A stretch of 64,000 nucleotides of DNA from RPQJ01 sp963744735 (lineage in GTDB: Bacteria > Pseudomonadota > Gammaproteobacteria > Steroidobacterales > Steroidobacteraceae). The notes beneath the pieces are model-generated. The model saw nothing but the letters and a program-made list of their open reading frames with translations. It ran no database searches and was not told the origin of the DNA. The stretch spans positions 1 through 64,000 of the forward strand of contig CAVUVH010000002.1 in the NCBI GenBank assembly GCA_963744735.1, written 5' to 3'. Positions within the stretch are counted from its first letter, which is position 1; every line of letters starts with the position of its first letter. Below are positions 51,879-62,172 of this stretch, in pieces. The translations under genes were made by a program, and so were the position numbers.

Positions 51879-52862
51879 CTACGCCGACGTGCCTGACCCG
51901 CGCCGCGGCTGCCGCTCCGCGGTCGGCGGCCGGCCGAAGTGACCGCGGTAGCACTTGGAGAAGTGCGGCGGCGACTTGAACCCGCAGGCCGTGCTGATGG
52001 CCATCACCGGCATCGACGTCTGCAGCAGCAGCTCACGCGCGCGCTTCAGCCGCAGCTCCAGGTAGTAGCGCTTCGGCACGCAGTTGACGTGCCGCTGGAA
52101 CAGCCGCTCGATCTGCCGCCGCGACAATCCCGACTGCCGCGCGATGTCCTCGAGCGGCAGCGGATTCTCGATGTTGGCTTCCATCAGCGACGCGACCGCG
52201 ATCACGCTGCGATGCACGTTGCCCACCTGCGCCCGCAAGGGCACGTACTGCCGGTCGTCGCCATCGCGCACACGCTCGACGATGAACTGCTCCGACACCC
52301 GCTGCGACACCTGTGCCCCGAGCTTGCCGTCGATCAGGTTCAGCATCAGCTCGAGCGGCGCGACGCCGCCCGAGCAGGTGTAGCGGTTGCGGTCGACCGT
52401 GAACAGGTGATCCGACAGCAGGACCCGCGGAAACTGCTCGCGCAGGGCCGAGAGGTTCTCCCAGTGGATGGTCGCGCGATAGCCGTCGAGCAATCCCGCC
52501 TGGGCCAGCGCGTAGCCGCCCGTGCACAGCGCGCCCAGCGGCATCCGCTTGGCCGCCAGGCGCCGCAGGACGGTCACCAGCGCGGGCGAAACCGCCTCGC
52601 GCACGTTGATCCCGCCGCAGACGAACACCAGGTCGACGTGTCCCGCGACGTCGCCGAGGCTGGCCGTCGGGGTCAGCATCAGGCCGTTGCTCGCCAGGGC
52701 CGGGCGGCCATCGAGCGTCGCGATGGTCCACTCGTAGGCCGGCTGACCGGAGACCCGGTTAGCCATGCGCAAAGGCTCGACCGCATTGGTCAGCGCGATC
52801 ATCGAGTAGTCGGGCAGCGTCAGGAACGCGTAGCGCGTCGTGGCGGCCGGCGTCGACTTCAC
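51879..52862 (-). CDS. GlxA-family AraC-type regulator (GbdR/CdhR-like)
   Basis: An intact 327-residue regulator. GTG 52862 opens VKSTPAATTRYAFLTLPDYS; a DJ-1/PfpI-like N-terminal domain contains LVFVCGGINVRE and the nucleophile-elbow-like GALCTGGYALAQAGLLDG, and the C-terminus has two AraC HTH motifs (PLPLEDIARQSGLSRRQIERLFQRHV; ISTACGFKSPPHFSKCYRGHFG). In Pseudomonas, relatives of this architecture (GbdR, CdhR) activate glycine betaine, dimethylglycine, sarcosine or carnitine catabolism. It is divergent from the DMGDH-like/sox operon, and the shared operator lies between them and overlaps its own -35 region, which suggests autoregulation. Confidence 0.93.
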   Translation of the reverse strand: MKSTPAATTRYAFLTLPDYSMIALTNAVEPLRMANRVSGQPAYEWTIATLDGRPALASNGLMLTPTASLGDVAGHVDLVFVCGGINVREAVSPALVTVLRRLAAKRMPLGALCTGGYALAQAGLLDGYRATIHWENLSALREQFPRVLLSDHLFTVDRNRYTCSGGVAPLELMLNLIDGKLGAQVSQRVSEQFIVERVRDGDDRQYVPLRAQVGNVHRSVIAVASLMEANIENPLPLEDIARQSGLSRRQIERLFQRHVNCVPKRYYLELRLKRARELLLQTSMPVMAISTACGFKSPPHFSKCYRGHFGRPPTAERQPRRGSGTSA

Positions 52863-52910
52863 GGGCGGGTCTCCATCGGGCCGTGGACTGCCCGGAACTG
52901 GCACCGTCCG

Positions 52911-52987
52911 AGTATAGAGTCCACTGGCGCATTTGCGTAAGCTTCTGTCGCAAACAGAGCGGTGACCGTCCGCTCCGTTGCTAAACT
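52911..52987. promoter_or_regulatory. Divergent promoter region with shared operator
   Basis: Half-sites TGGCGC (52925-52930) and TGTCGC (52946-52951), 21 bp apart, enclose CGTAAGC (52936-52942). Rightward, TAAACT (52982-52987) lies 36 bases after the second half-site start. Leftward, the minus strand has TATACT (52916-52911) with TTACGC (52940-52935) 18 bases upstream, inside the operator. Confidence 0.75.
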
Positions 52988-53057
52988 GCCGCGATCGCCC
53001 GCGCCCTCGTGCAGGAATCTTCCGTGCACGGTCGCCGGGCCGGCGGAGGGGAGCAGG

Positions 53058-55517
53058 ATGAAATCGCATGCGCGCGTGGTGGTGATCGGCGGCGGCGTGG
53101 TGGGCGTCAGCACGCTCTATCACCTGACCAAGAAGGGCTGGTCCGATGTCGTGCTGCTCGAGCGCACCGAGCTGACGGCGGGTTCCACCTGGCACGCCGC
53201 GGGCCTGCTGCCGCTGTTCAACATGAGCTACACGGTCGGGCAGCTGCACAAGTATTCCGTCGACCTGTACAAGCGGCTGCCGGCCGAGACCGGCCAGGAC
53301 GTGAGCTTCCACGTCACCGGCAACCTGCGTCTCGCCACCTGTCGCGATCGCATGGACGAGTACAAGAAGTACTGCGGCACGGCCAACACCATCGGCGTCC
53401 CGTTCCAGTTGATCTCGCCGGCCGAGGTCAAGGAACTGTGGCCGCTCGTGAACCTGGGCGGCGATGCCGACACGCCGGCCGTCATCGGCGCGCTCTATCA
53501 CCCGGACGATGGCCACATCGCGCCGGCGGACCTCACGATGGCGTTGCGCAAGGCCGCTCGCTCCGCGGGTGCCGAAATCAACGAGCAGACCGAGGTGACC
53601 GGCGCGGTGCAGATGCCGGGCGGCGAATGGAAGCTCACGACGACCCGCGGCGAGATCACCGCCGAGCATGTCGTGCTCTGCACCGGCAACTACGCCCGCC
53701 AGACGGGCCGCATGTTCGGCCTCAAGGTGCCGGCGATTCCGGTCGAACACCAGTACATCGTGTACGACGAATCACCCGAGCTGAAGGCGTATCGCCAGTC
53801 GGGCGGCCGCGAGCTCGCGGTGCTGCGCGAGCCGGACCAGTCGTACTACTTCCGCGAAGAACGCATGGGCTGGATCCTCGGGCCCTACGAGGCCGGCGCG
53901 CCTGCGCGCTTCGCCGACGGCGTGCCGAGCTGGTTCGGCAAGGACCTCTTTCCCGGCGAACTCGAACGGCTGCTGCCGCACGTCGAGGCGGCGCAGCGTC
54001 GCGTGCCGGGGCTGGAGCGTTGCGGCATCAAGGACATCGTCAACGGTCCCATCGCGTACACGCCCGATGGCAGCCCGCTGGTCGGGCCGGCGTGGGGCGT
54101 CAGGAACGTCTGGATCAACGAAGGCCACAGCTTCGGCATCACGGCCGCGGGCGGCGCCGGCTGGCAACTGGCCGAATGGATCGTCGAAGGCGAGCCGGGC
54201 ATCGACATGCTGGCGGTGGATCCGCGCCGCTTCGGCGGTTACACGAGCAAGCGTTACCTCGTGGCGAAGAACGAGGAAGCGTATCGCGACGTCTTCACGA
54301 TCCACTACCCGGACGAGGAGCGCCACGACGCGCGGCCGGCCAAGACCAGTCCGGTCTACGACAAGCTGAAGCGCATGGGCGCCGTGTTCGGCCAGCGCTA
54401 CGGCTGGGAACGCGCCAACTGGTTCGCGCCGGAAGGTGTCGAGCCGAAGGACGTCTGGAGTTTCCGCCGCAGCAACTACTTCGAGCACGTCGGCAACGAG
54501 TGCCGCCGGTTGCGCGAGAAGGTCGGCGTGATCGACCTGACGCCATTCACCAAGTTCGAGGTGACTGGCCCGGGTGCCGAGGCCTGGCTCGATGGCCTGG
54601 TGGCCAACAAGGTGCCGACGAAAGTCGGTCGCATCGCGCTGTGCCATGCGCTGACGAAGCGGGGCGGCATCCGCACGGAGTTCACGATCACCAAGCTGGC
54701 CGAGCACCACTATTACGTGGTCAGCGCCGGCGCGGCCGAGCGCTACGACTCGGACTTCCTGCAGAAGCGCCTGCCTGCCGACGGCTCGGTGACGCTGCGC
54801 AACATCACCGGCTCGCGCGGCGTGTACGTGCTGGCGGGGCCGCGGGCCCGCGACGTGATGGCAAAGCTCACGGACGTGCCGCTCGACAACGCCTCGTTCC
54901 CGTGGCTGACGGGCCAGGTGATCGAGGCGGGCCTCGCGACCGACGTCTACGCGTTGCGCGTCAACTTCGTCGGTGCGCTGGGCTGGGAGCTGCACTTCCC
55001 GATCGAGTACGCCCACGGCCTGTTCGACGCGATTTTCGCGGCCGGCGCGGAGTACGGCATCGGCATGGCCGGCATGCGCGCGATGGAATCGCTGCGGATG
55101 GAGAAGTCGTACCGCATGTGGGGCAGCGACCTGACCCGCGACAACACGCCGCTGGAAGCCGGGCTGGCCCGCTTCGTGCGCATGGACAAGGGCCCGTTCA
55201 CCGGTCGCGAGGCGCTGCAGAAGCAGCAGCAGGCGGGCGTTCCGCTCGGCTTCGTCACGCTCGAGGTGCACGGCGTCACCGATGCCGACCCGCTGGGCAA
55301 CGAGCCGATCTTCGCGTCCGACGGCACGCTGGTCGGCCGCGCCACCTCGGGCTACTACGGCCACTGCCTGCGCAAGAGCCTGGCGATCGGTTACGTGAAG
55401 CCGGAATTCGCTGCGGTCGGCACGGAACTGGTCATCGAAGTGCTCGGCGAGCGCAAGCGGGCAACCGTGCTGGTGGATTCGCCGTACGACCCGCAGAACG
55501 TCGACCTGAGGGCCTGA
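53058..55517 (+). CDS. Dimethylglycine dehydrogenase-like FAD/GcvT enzyme (second), intact
   Basis: An intact 819-residue enzyme; ATG 53058 follows GGAGGGGAGCAGG. FAD domain: VVVIGGGVVGVSTLYHLTKKGWSDV and ELTAGSTWHAAGLLP, which contains the histidine region used for covalent flavin in dimethylglycine dehydrogenase; then EGHSFGITAAGGAGWQLAEWI. GcvT half from about residue 430 (SPVYDKLKRMGAVFGQRYGWE) with FTKFEVTGPGAEAWLDGL and LRVNFVGALGWELHFP. It oxidatively demethylates an N-methyl amine and transfers the carbon to THF. It is the first gene of the operator-controlled operon with soxBDAG and a BCCT carrier, which fits dimethylglycine to sarcosine to glycine. Confidence 0.94.
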   Translation: MKSHARVVVIGGGVVGVSTLYHLTKKGWSDVVLLERTELTAGSTWHAAGLLPLFNMSYTVGQLHKYSVDLYKRLPAETGQDVSFHVTGNLRLATCRDRMDEYKKYCGTANTIGVPFQLISPAEVKELWPLVNLGGDADTPAVIGALYHPDDGHIAPADLTMALRKAARSAGAEINEQTEVTGAVQMPGGEWKLTTTRGEITAEHVVLCTGNYARQTGRMFGLKVPAIPVEHQYIVYDESPELKAYRQSGGRELAVLREPDQSYYFREERMGWILGPYEAGAPARFADGVPSWFGKDLFPGELERLLPHVEAAQRRVPGLERCGIKDIVNGPIAYTPDGSPLVGPAWGVRNVWINEGHSFGITAAGGAGWQLAEWIVEGEPGIDMLAVDPRRFGGYTSKRYLVAKNEEAYRDVFTIHYPDEERHDARPAKTSPVYDKLKRMGAVFGQRYGWERANWFAPEGVEPKDVWSFRRSNYFEHVGNECRRLREKVGVIDLTPFTKFEVTGPGAEAWLDGLVANKVPTKVGRIALCHALTKRGGIRTEFTITKLAEHHYYVVSAGAAERYDSDFLQKRLPADGSVTLRNITGSRGVYVLAGPRARDVMAKLTDVPLDNASFPWLTGQVIEAGLATDVYALRVNFVGALGWELHFPIEYAHGLFDAIFAAGAEYGIGMAGMRAMESLRMEKSYRMWGSDLTRDNTPLEAGLARFVRMDKGPFTGREALQKQQQAGVPLGFVTLEVHGVTDADPLGNEPIFASDGTLVGRATSGYYGHCLRKSLAIGYVKPEFAAVGTELVIEVLGERKRATVLVDSPYDPQNVDLRA

Positions 55518-56770
55518 TGCGGAAGTTCTCGGCCTGGACCCTGCTGAAGGAAGCGTTCGGGGGCCAGCAAGGCTGGACCCCGCAATGGCGCCGTGCGGCC
55601 CCGCAGGCCGAGTACGACGCGATCGTCATCGGCGGCGGCGGCCACGGGCTCGCCGCTGCCTACTACCTGGCGGCCGAGCACGGCATCACGCGCACCGCGA
55701 TCCTCGAGAAGGGCTGGATCGGCGGCGGCAACACCGGCCGCAACACGACGATCATCCGCTCGAACTACCTGTTCGACGAGAGCGCCGCGCTGTACGACCA
55801 CGCGCTCAAGCTGTGGGAAGACCTCTCGCAGGTCCTCAACTACAACGTCATGTTCTCGCCGCGCGGCGTGATGATGCTGGCCCACACGGTGCACGACGTG
55901 CAGGTGGCCAAGCGCCACATCCACGCCAACCGCGGCAACGGCGTCGACAACGAGTGGCTGACGCCGGAGGAGGCGAAGGCCTACTGCCCGCCGCTCAACA
56001 TCGAACAGAACATCCGCTACCCCGTGATGGGCGCTGCCCTGCAGCGCCGCGGCGGCACCGCACGGCACGACGCCGTGGCCTGGGGCTATGCCCGCGCCGC
56101 CGATGCGCTCGGCGTCGACATCATCGAGAACTGCGAGGTCACGGGCCTGTTGCGTGACGCCTCGGGCGCCATGGAAGCCGTGCAGACGACGCGCGGGCTG
56201 ATCCGCTGCCGCCGAGTGGGCGTCTCCGCCGCGGGCAACACCAGCGTCGTGCTGGGATTGGCCGGCGTGCGGCTGCCGCTCGAGAGCTTCCCGCTGCAGG
56301 CGCTGGTGTCCGAGCCGGTCAAGCCCGCGGTGCCTTGCGTGGTGATGTCGAATTCCATCCATGCGTACATCAGCCAGTCGGACAAGGGCGAACTCGTGAT
56401 CGGCGCCGGCACCGACGCCTACACCAGCTATACGCAGCGCGGGGCGCTGCACGTCAATTCGCACACGCTCTCCGCCATCTGCGAGCTGTTCCCGGCGTTC
56501 CGCCGCATGCGCATGCTGCGCAACTGGGGCGGCATCGTCGACGTCACGCCCGATCGTTCGCCGATCATCGCCAAGACGCCGGTGCCGGGGCTGTACGTCA
56601 ACTGCGGCTGGGGCACCGGCGGCTTCAAGGCCACGCCGGGCTCGGGCCACCTGCTGGCGTGGACGATGGCGAAGGACGAGCCGCATCCGATCAACGCGCC
56701 GTTCACGATCGAGCGGTTCCGCGACGGCCACCTGATCGACGAGGCGGCCGCTGCGGCCGTCGCGCACTGA
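55517..56770 (+). CDS. soxB: Sarcosine oxidase beta subunit (second set), intact
   Basis: An intact 417-residue subunit whose ATG overlaps the preceding stop by one base. It has AIVIGGGGHGLAAAYYLAAEHG, GNTGRNTTIIRSNYLFDE, the flavin-attachment-type RRGGTARHDAVAWGYARAA, and CGWGTGGFKATPGSGHLLAW near the end. The intact sequence serves as a guide for the broken first-set homologue at 16700-17960. It is followed eight bases later by soxD. Confidence 0.95.
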   Translation: MRKFSAWTLLKEAFGGQQGWTPQWRRAAPQAEYDAIVIGGGGHGLAAAYYLAAEHGITRTAILEKGWIGGGNTGRNTTIIRSNYLFDESAALYDHALKLWEDLSQVLNYNVMFSPRGVMMLAHTVHDVQVAKRHIHANRGNGVDNEWLTPEEAKAYCPPLNIEQNIRYPVMGAALQRRGGTARHDAVAWGYARAADALGVDIIENCEVTGLLRDASGAMEAVQTTRGLIRCRRVGVSAAGNTSVVLGLAGVRLPLESFPLQALVSEPVKPAVPCVVMSNSIHAYISQSDKGELVIGAGTDAYTSYTQRGALHVNSHTLSAICELFPAFRRMRMLRNWGGIVDVTPDRSPIIAKTPVPGLYVNCGWGTGGFKATPGSGHLLAWTMAKDEPHPINAPFTIERFRDGHLIDEAAAAAVAH

Positions 56771-56777
56771 GCTCGCC

Positions 56778-57073
56778 ATGCTGCTGATCCACTGCCCGTA
56801 TTGCGGTCCGCGCCCGGAACTCGAGTTTGCCTACGCGGGGCAGGCGCACGTGGCGCGTCCGCCGGATCCATCGGCGACCACGCCCGACGAATGGGCCGAG
56901 TTTCTCTACCTGCGTGACAACACGCGCGGCATCCATGCCGAACGCTGGCGCCACGTGCGCGGCTGCGCGCGGTTCTTCAATGCGCTGCGCGACACCACGA
57001 CCGACCATTTCGTGGCGACGTACCGCGCCGGCGAGCCGATGACCCGCCGCTGCCGGCGGGCGACAAGCCATGA
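56778..57073 (+). CDS. soxD: Sarcosine oxidase delta subunit (second set), frameshift at the end
   Basis: About 97 residues with zinc ligands Cys6 and Cys9 (CPYC), His59 and Cys63, the same spacing as the first set. A slip near 57045 hides the end; the restored frame reads PMTRRLPAGDKP and stops at 57073, overlapping the soxA ATG (ATGA). Confidence 0.92.
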
Positions 57074-60000
57074 GCGGCCGTCGCCTCGAAAGCGGCGGAC
57101 GCATCGACCGCTCGCGCGCCATCCGTTTCACGTTCGACGGCAAGGCGTACACGGGCTTCGCGGGCGACACGCTGGCTTCGGCGCTGCTCGCCAGCGGTGT
57201 GCGTGTGTTCGGCCGCTCGTTCAAGTATCACCGGCCGCGCGGCGTGATCGCGGCGGGCTCCGAGGAGCCCAACGCCCTGGTGACGGTGATCCGCGACGAG
57301 GCACGGCGGACGCCGAACCTGCGCGCCACGCAGGTCGAGTTGTACGAGGGACTGACGGCCATCAGCCAGAACCGCTGGCCGAGCCTCGACTTCGACCTGC
57401 AGGCCGTCAACGACGTGCTGTCGCCGCTGCTGCCGGCCGCGTTCTACTACAAGACGTTCATGTGGCCGAAGGCCGCGTGGCACAGGCTGTACGAGCCGTT
57501 CATCCGCCGCGCCGCGGGACTCGGCGAGCCGCCGACGCAGCCCGATCCGGACCGGTATGCGCAGCGCTATGCGCATTGCGACGTGCTGGTGGTCGGCGCG
57601 GGCCCGGCGGGTCTTGCGGCCGCGCTGAGCGCATCGGCCGGCGGCGCCCGCGTCGTCGCTGTGCGACGAACAGCCCGAGTTCGGCGGCTCGCTGCTCGAC
57701 GAGCCGACGGTGCGGATCGACGGTGTCCTGGCCGCCGACTGGATCCGGCAAGCCGTCGCGACGCTGCGTGCGCGATCCAACGTGACGCTGCTGCCGCGCA
57801 CGACGGCATTCGGCTACTTCCCGCACAACATGATCGGCCTCAACGAGCGGATCACGGAGCATCTGCCAGCGGAGGCCGCCGCTGCCCGGCCGCGCGAGCG
57901 CTTGTGGCAGGTGCGTGCTGCCCGCGTCGTGCTCGCCACCGGCTCGATCGAGCGGCCGCTGGTGTTCCCGGGCAACGACCGGCCGGGCGTGATGCTGGCG
58001 TCAGCCGCGCGCAGCTACCTGCACCGCCATGGGGTCGCGGTGGGCCAGGACGTGGTCCTCGTGACCGGATGCGACGCCGCCTACGCGACCGCGCTGGACC
58101 TGCATGCTGCGGGCGTGCGCATCGCCCTGATCGCGGATGTGCGCGCGGACGCGGCCGGTGCGCCGCTCGAGGTTGCCCGCCAGGCGGGCATCGAAGTGGT
58201 GACGGGCTCGACCGTGCTCGGCACGCGAGGCCGCCTCGGTATCCGCGAGGTGACCATCGGCTTGGTTGCTGGAGGTGCCTCGGCGTCGACACGGCGTGTC
58301 GATTGCGATGCGTTGCTGGTGTCGGGCGGCTACACACCCAGCGTTCACCTGTTTTCGCAGTCCCGCGGCAAGTTGCAGTTCGACGGATCCAGGCAGGCGT
58401 TCCTGCCGTCGGTCTCTGCCGAGGCCGAGCGTTCCGCTGGCTCGTGTGGCGGCGTGGACGGGTACGAGCAGGTCCTCAACGATGGCGCGCAGGCTGGAAT
58501 GGAAGCGAGCCAGGCCTCCGGCATCGCCGTCCCGCCGGCCGGGCACCTGGTGCAGGCGCGCGAGTTCAGCCTGCACGGACTGCCGGGCGTCCTGTCCCAG
58601 GGCAATCACCCGGCCCCGTCACGGGCCTTTATCGATTTCCAGAACGACGTCACGACCAAGGACCTCGCGCTCGCGATGCGCGAAGGTTTCGAGTCGGTGG
58701 AGCACATCAAGCGCTACACGACCACGGGCATGGCCACCGACCAGGGCAAGACATCGAACATGAACGCCCTGGCGTTCGTGTCGGGCGAACTGGGCCGGCC
58801 GATCCCGCAGGTCGGCCTCACCACGTTCCGCATGCCGTACACACCGGTCACGTTCGGCATCTTCGCGGGCTACGAGCGGCGCGACCTGTTCGACCCGGTG
58901 CGCACGACGCCGACGCACGAATGGGCGGTCGCGCAAGGGCGCCGTATTCGAGGACGTCGGCCAGTGGAAGCGCGCGCGGTACTTCCCGCGTCCCGGCGAG
59001 GACATGCACGCCGCGGTGGACGCGCGAATGCCGGGCCGTGCGCGCGGGCGTCGGCATGTTCGATGCGTCGACGCTCGGCAAGATCGAGGTGGTCGGGCCG
59101 GATGCCGCGACCTTCCTGTCGCGCATGTACGTCAACGGCTTCGCGACGCTCGCCGTCGGCAAGTCCCGCTACGGCATCCTGCTGCGCGACGATGGCTTCA
59201 TCTACGACGACGGCGTCATCGCGCGGGTCGCGCAGGACCGATACCACGTCACCACGACCACGGGCGGTGCGGCCCGCGTCTTCAACATGATGGAAGACTA
59301 CCTGCAGACGGAGTGGCCGGACCTCAGGTGCTGGCTCACCTCGACCACCGAGCAGTGGTCCGTGATCGCGGTGCAGGGGCCGCGTGCGCGCGACGTGCTG
59401 GCGCCGCTGGTCAGCGGAGTCGACCTGTCGACGGCGGCCTTGCCGCACCTGGCGTGTCGCCGATGGCCGGATCTGCGGCGTGCCGATGCGCCTGTTCCGC
59501 ATGAGCTTCACCGGCGAGCTGGGTTACGAGGTCAACGTGCCGTCCGATTACGGCCTGGCCGTCTGGGAAGCGATTTACGCGGCGGGTAAGGCGCATGGCA
59601 TCACGCCGTACGGCACGGAAGCCGATGCACGTGCTGCGCGCCGAGAAGGGCTACATCATCGTCGGGCAGGAGACGGACGGCACCGTGACGCCCGACGATG
59701 CCGGCCTCGGCTGGGCCATTGCGAAGTCCAAGCCCGACTTCGTCGGCAAGCGCTCGCTTGCGCGCGAGACCATGCACGCGCCGGATCGCAAGCAACTGGT
59801 GGGGCTGCTCACCGTCGACCCGAAGGTGGTGCTGGAGGAGGGCGCGCAGATCGTCGCCACGCCCGGGCAACGTGCGCCGATGAAGATGATCGGCCACGTC
59901 ACCTCCTCGTATCACAGTGCCGTGCTGGGTCGCTCGATCGCGCTCGCCGTGGTCCGCGGCGGACGGGCGCGCATGGGCGAGACGCTGTACGTGCCGATGC

Positions 60001-60074
60001 CGCAAGGCGAGATCGCCGTGCAGGTGACCGGCACGGTGTTCTACGACACGGAAGGGACGCGCCTCCATGGCTGA
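57070..60074 (+). CDS. soxA: Sarcosine oxidase alpha subunit (second set), about five frameshifts
   Basis: About 1,000 residues when repaired. It has a Fer2_4-like start (IRFTFDGKAYTGFAGDTLASALL; FGRSFKYHRPRGVIAAGSEEP), the Rossmann motif DVLVVGAGPAGLAAALSAS, a long intact stretch 57710-58930 including VLATGSIERPLVFPGNDRPG and AFIDFQNDVTTKDLALAM, and a C-terminal GcvT half (GMFDASTLGKIEVVGPDA; FRMSFTGELGYEVNVP). Shifts lie near 57660, 58938, 59015, 59465 and 59627, most of them single extra bases. It is paired with the DMGDH-like gene in an operator-controlled operon, so it likely handles sarcosine from betaine. Confidence 0.92.
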
Positions 60075-60608
60075 TGCAGCAGTTCGCCGCACCGTCGCCC
60101 TGCCGGCCGCCGCCTGGCTCCAGGTCGAACCGCCACTCTCGCGGCTGATCTTCCGTGGCGACGCTGCGGCGCGCGCAGCGGCGGGGCAGGCGTTTGGCGT
60201 CGAGTTGCCGGCGACCGCGTGTCGTGCCGCCACCAATGGCAGCCGCGCCGCCTTGTGGCTCGGCCCGGACGAGCAGCTGCTGCTCGCGCCGGACGGCGAG
60301 GCCGGCGGCGATCGAGGCGTCGATCGTCGCAGGCGCTGGACGGACAGGCGTACTCGCTGGTGGACGTCAGTCACCGCCAGGTCGGCTTCGGCATCCATGG
60401 GCCGCACGCCGCAGTGGCTGCTCGAGTCGCAGTGCCCGTTGCCGCTCGACCCGCGCAGATTTCCCGGCCGGCATGTGCACACGAACCGTGTTCGGCAAGG
60501 CGGAGATCGTGCTGTGGCGCCCGGCCACGGGCGTGTTCCGGCTCGAGGTCTGGCGTTCGTTCAGCGACGTACGTCGTCGAGATGCTGCACGAGATCGAAC
60601 GCGAGTAG
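60067..60608 (+). CDS. soxG: Sarcosine oxidase gamma subunit (second set), about four frameshifts
   Basis: ATG 60067 overlaps the soxA stop by eight bases. Fragments in different frames give a continuous SoxG: RLIFRGDAAARAAAGQAFGVELP, SRAALWLGPDEQLLLAP, QAYSLVDVSHRQVGFGIHGPHA, QWLLESQCPLPLDPRRFP, RTVFGKAEIVLWRPATGVFRLEVWRSF and VVEMLHEIERE. The position at the end of soxBDAG confirms it. Confidence 0.88.
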
Positions 60609-60662
60609 CAGGAGACGCAGCTGAACCCACACGAGCGCACCCCCGATCGCGGGCTCGAGTTC

Positions 60663-62162
60663 ATGGGCCTGCGCGTGCATCGCACGGTCTTCCCGCTTGC
60701 AGTGGCGTTGATCGTGCTGTCCGTGGTCGCGGCGCTGCTCGACCCGGTTGCATTCAACGCCGCCGTGGCCCGCCTGCGCGGCAGCATTCTGCAGCACTTC
60801 GACAGCTTCATCATGATCATGGGCAACCTGTTCGTGCTGCTGTGCGTGGTCCTGGCATTGTCGCCCCTGGGCAAGGTCCGTCTCGGCGGCCCGCAGGCGC
60901 AGCCCCAGTTCGGCTTCCTGTCATGGTTCTCCATGATGTTCGCGGCCGGCATGGGCGTCGGGCTGTTGTACTGGGGCGTGGCCGAGCCGGTCGCCGCCTA
61001 CACCGGCTGGCCGGATACACCCCTGAACGTCGAGCCGCGCACGCCCGCCGCGGCGCGTGCCGCGATGGGTTCGGCGCTGTTCCACTGGGGCCTGCACCCG
61101 TGGGCGGTCTACCTGGCTACGGCGCTCGTCGTCGGCTATTTCGCCTACAACCGGGGCTTGCCCTTCGCGATGAGTTCGGCGCTCGAGCCGTTGATCGGGC
61201 GACATCATTCCGGGCCGGCTGGCCAGGCCGTCGATATCTTTGCGGTCGTGCTCGCCACCTTCGGGCTGGCCGCGTCGCTGGGGCTGGGCGCGATGCAGTC
61301 GGCGGCGGGGATGCACCTGGTCCTCGGCACGCCCGATGGCCTGGCGATGCAGGGACTCTTCATCGCGGCTGTCTGCCTCATCGCCGGGTACTCGGTGTGG
61401 ACGGGCATCGAGGTCGGCATCCTGCGTCTCTCCAATCTCAATATGGCGCTCGCGACACTGTTGCTGGCGTTCTGCGCCGTGGGCATGGGCCTCGGTGCCT
61501 ACCTGGCGGGCCTGGTAACCGCGCTGGTCGATTACGCACGGCTCATCCTGCCGCTGTCCGACTGGAGGCAACGGCCCGACTCGGACTGGTACCACGCCTG
61601 GACGGTGTTCTACTGGGCCTGGTGGTGCAGCTGGGGGCCGCTGGTGGGCGTCTTCATCGCGCGCGTCTCGCGTGGGCGCACGATCCGCCAGATGGTCGGA
61701 GTGGTAATGGTGGCTCCAGCCGCATTCGCGGTGCTCTGGTTCACGGCCTTTGGCGGAGGTGCCATCGCCCAGGTGATCGCAGGCGCGGGGCCGCTCGCGA
61801 ACGGCGTGGGGGACGTCAACAGCGCGATCTTCCAGTTCCTGGGCCAGTTGCCCCTGGTCGCGATCACCTCGATGCTGGTGGTCCTGCTGCTGGTGATCTT
61901 TACCGTGACGTCCGTCGATTCGGGCGCGCTGGTGGCGGACAACCTCGCATCGAACGGCCGCACCGACACCCCGCGTCCGCAGCGGGTGCTCTGGGTGTTC
62001 CTGATCGGGCTGGTGGCCGCGACGCTGCTCGTGCTGGGCGGTGACGCGGGCCTGAAGGGCCTGCAGTCAGCCACGATCGTGATGGCCCTGCCTTACCTCG
62101 TACTGATGGCCGTGCTGCTCACAGGCCTGCTCAAGGCGCTGCTGCAGGATCACCTGGCCTGA
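60663..62162 (+). CDS. BCCT-family quaternary-amine transporter
   Basis: An intact 499-residue carrier with about twelve membrane spans. Signature features include FAAGMGVGLLYWGVAEPVAAY and the tryptophan-rich HAWTVFYWAWWCSWGPLVGVFIARVSRGRTIRQ. BCCT members import glycine betaine, choline, carnitine or related zwitterions. ATG 60663 is used; a slightly earlier non-ATG start is possible. Following soxG by 54 bases, it probably supplies the substrate of this operon, acting beside the ABC importer at 21864. Confidence 0.94.
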   Translation: MGLRVHRTVFPLAVALIVLSVVAALLDPVAFNAAVARLRGSILQHFDSFIMIMGNLFVLLCVVLALSPLGKVRLGGPQAQPQFGFLSWFSMMFAAGMGVGLLYWGVAEPVAAYTGWPDTPLNVEPRTPAAARAAMGSALFHWGLHPWAVYLATALVVGYFAYNRGLPFAMSSALEPLIGRHHSGPAGQAVDIFAVVLATFGLAASLGLGAMQSAAGMHLVLGTPDGLAMQGLFIAAVCLIAGYSVWTGIEVGILRLSNLNMALATLLLAFCAVGMGLGAYLAGLVTALVDYARLILPLSDWRQRPDSDWYHAWTVFYWAWWCSWGPLVGVFIARVSRGRTIRQMVGVVMVAPAAFAVLWFTAFGGGAIAQVIAGAGPLANGVGDVNSAIFQFLGQLPLVAITSMLVVLLLVIFTVTSVDSGALVADNLASNGRTDTPRPQRVLWVFLIGLVAATLLVLGGDAGLKGLQSATIVMALPYLVLMAVLLTGLLKALLQDHLA

Positions 62163-62172
62163 GCGCCGGGGG

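Noticed and set aside
53009..56770. A 1,253-codon plus-strand open frame apparently joining the DMGDH-like and sox regions
   Set aside because: Its first two thirds are an arginine-rich shadow frame of the DMGDH-like gene; only the last part, from 55517, is the real SoxB subunit.
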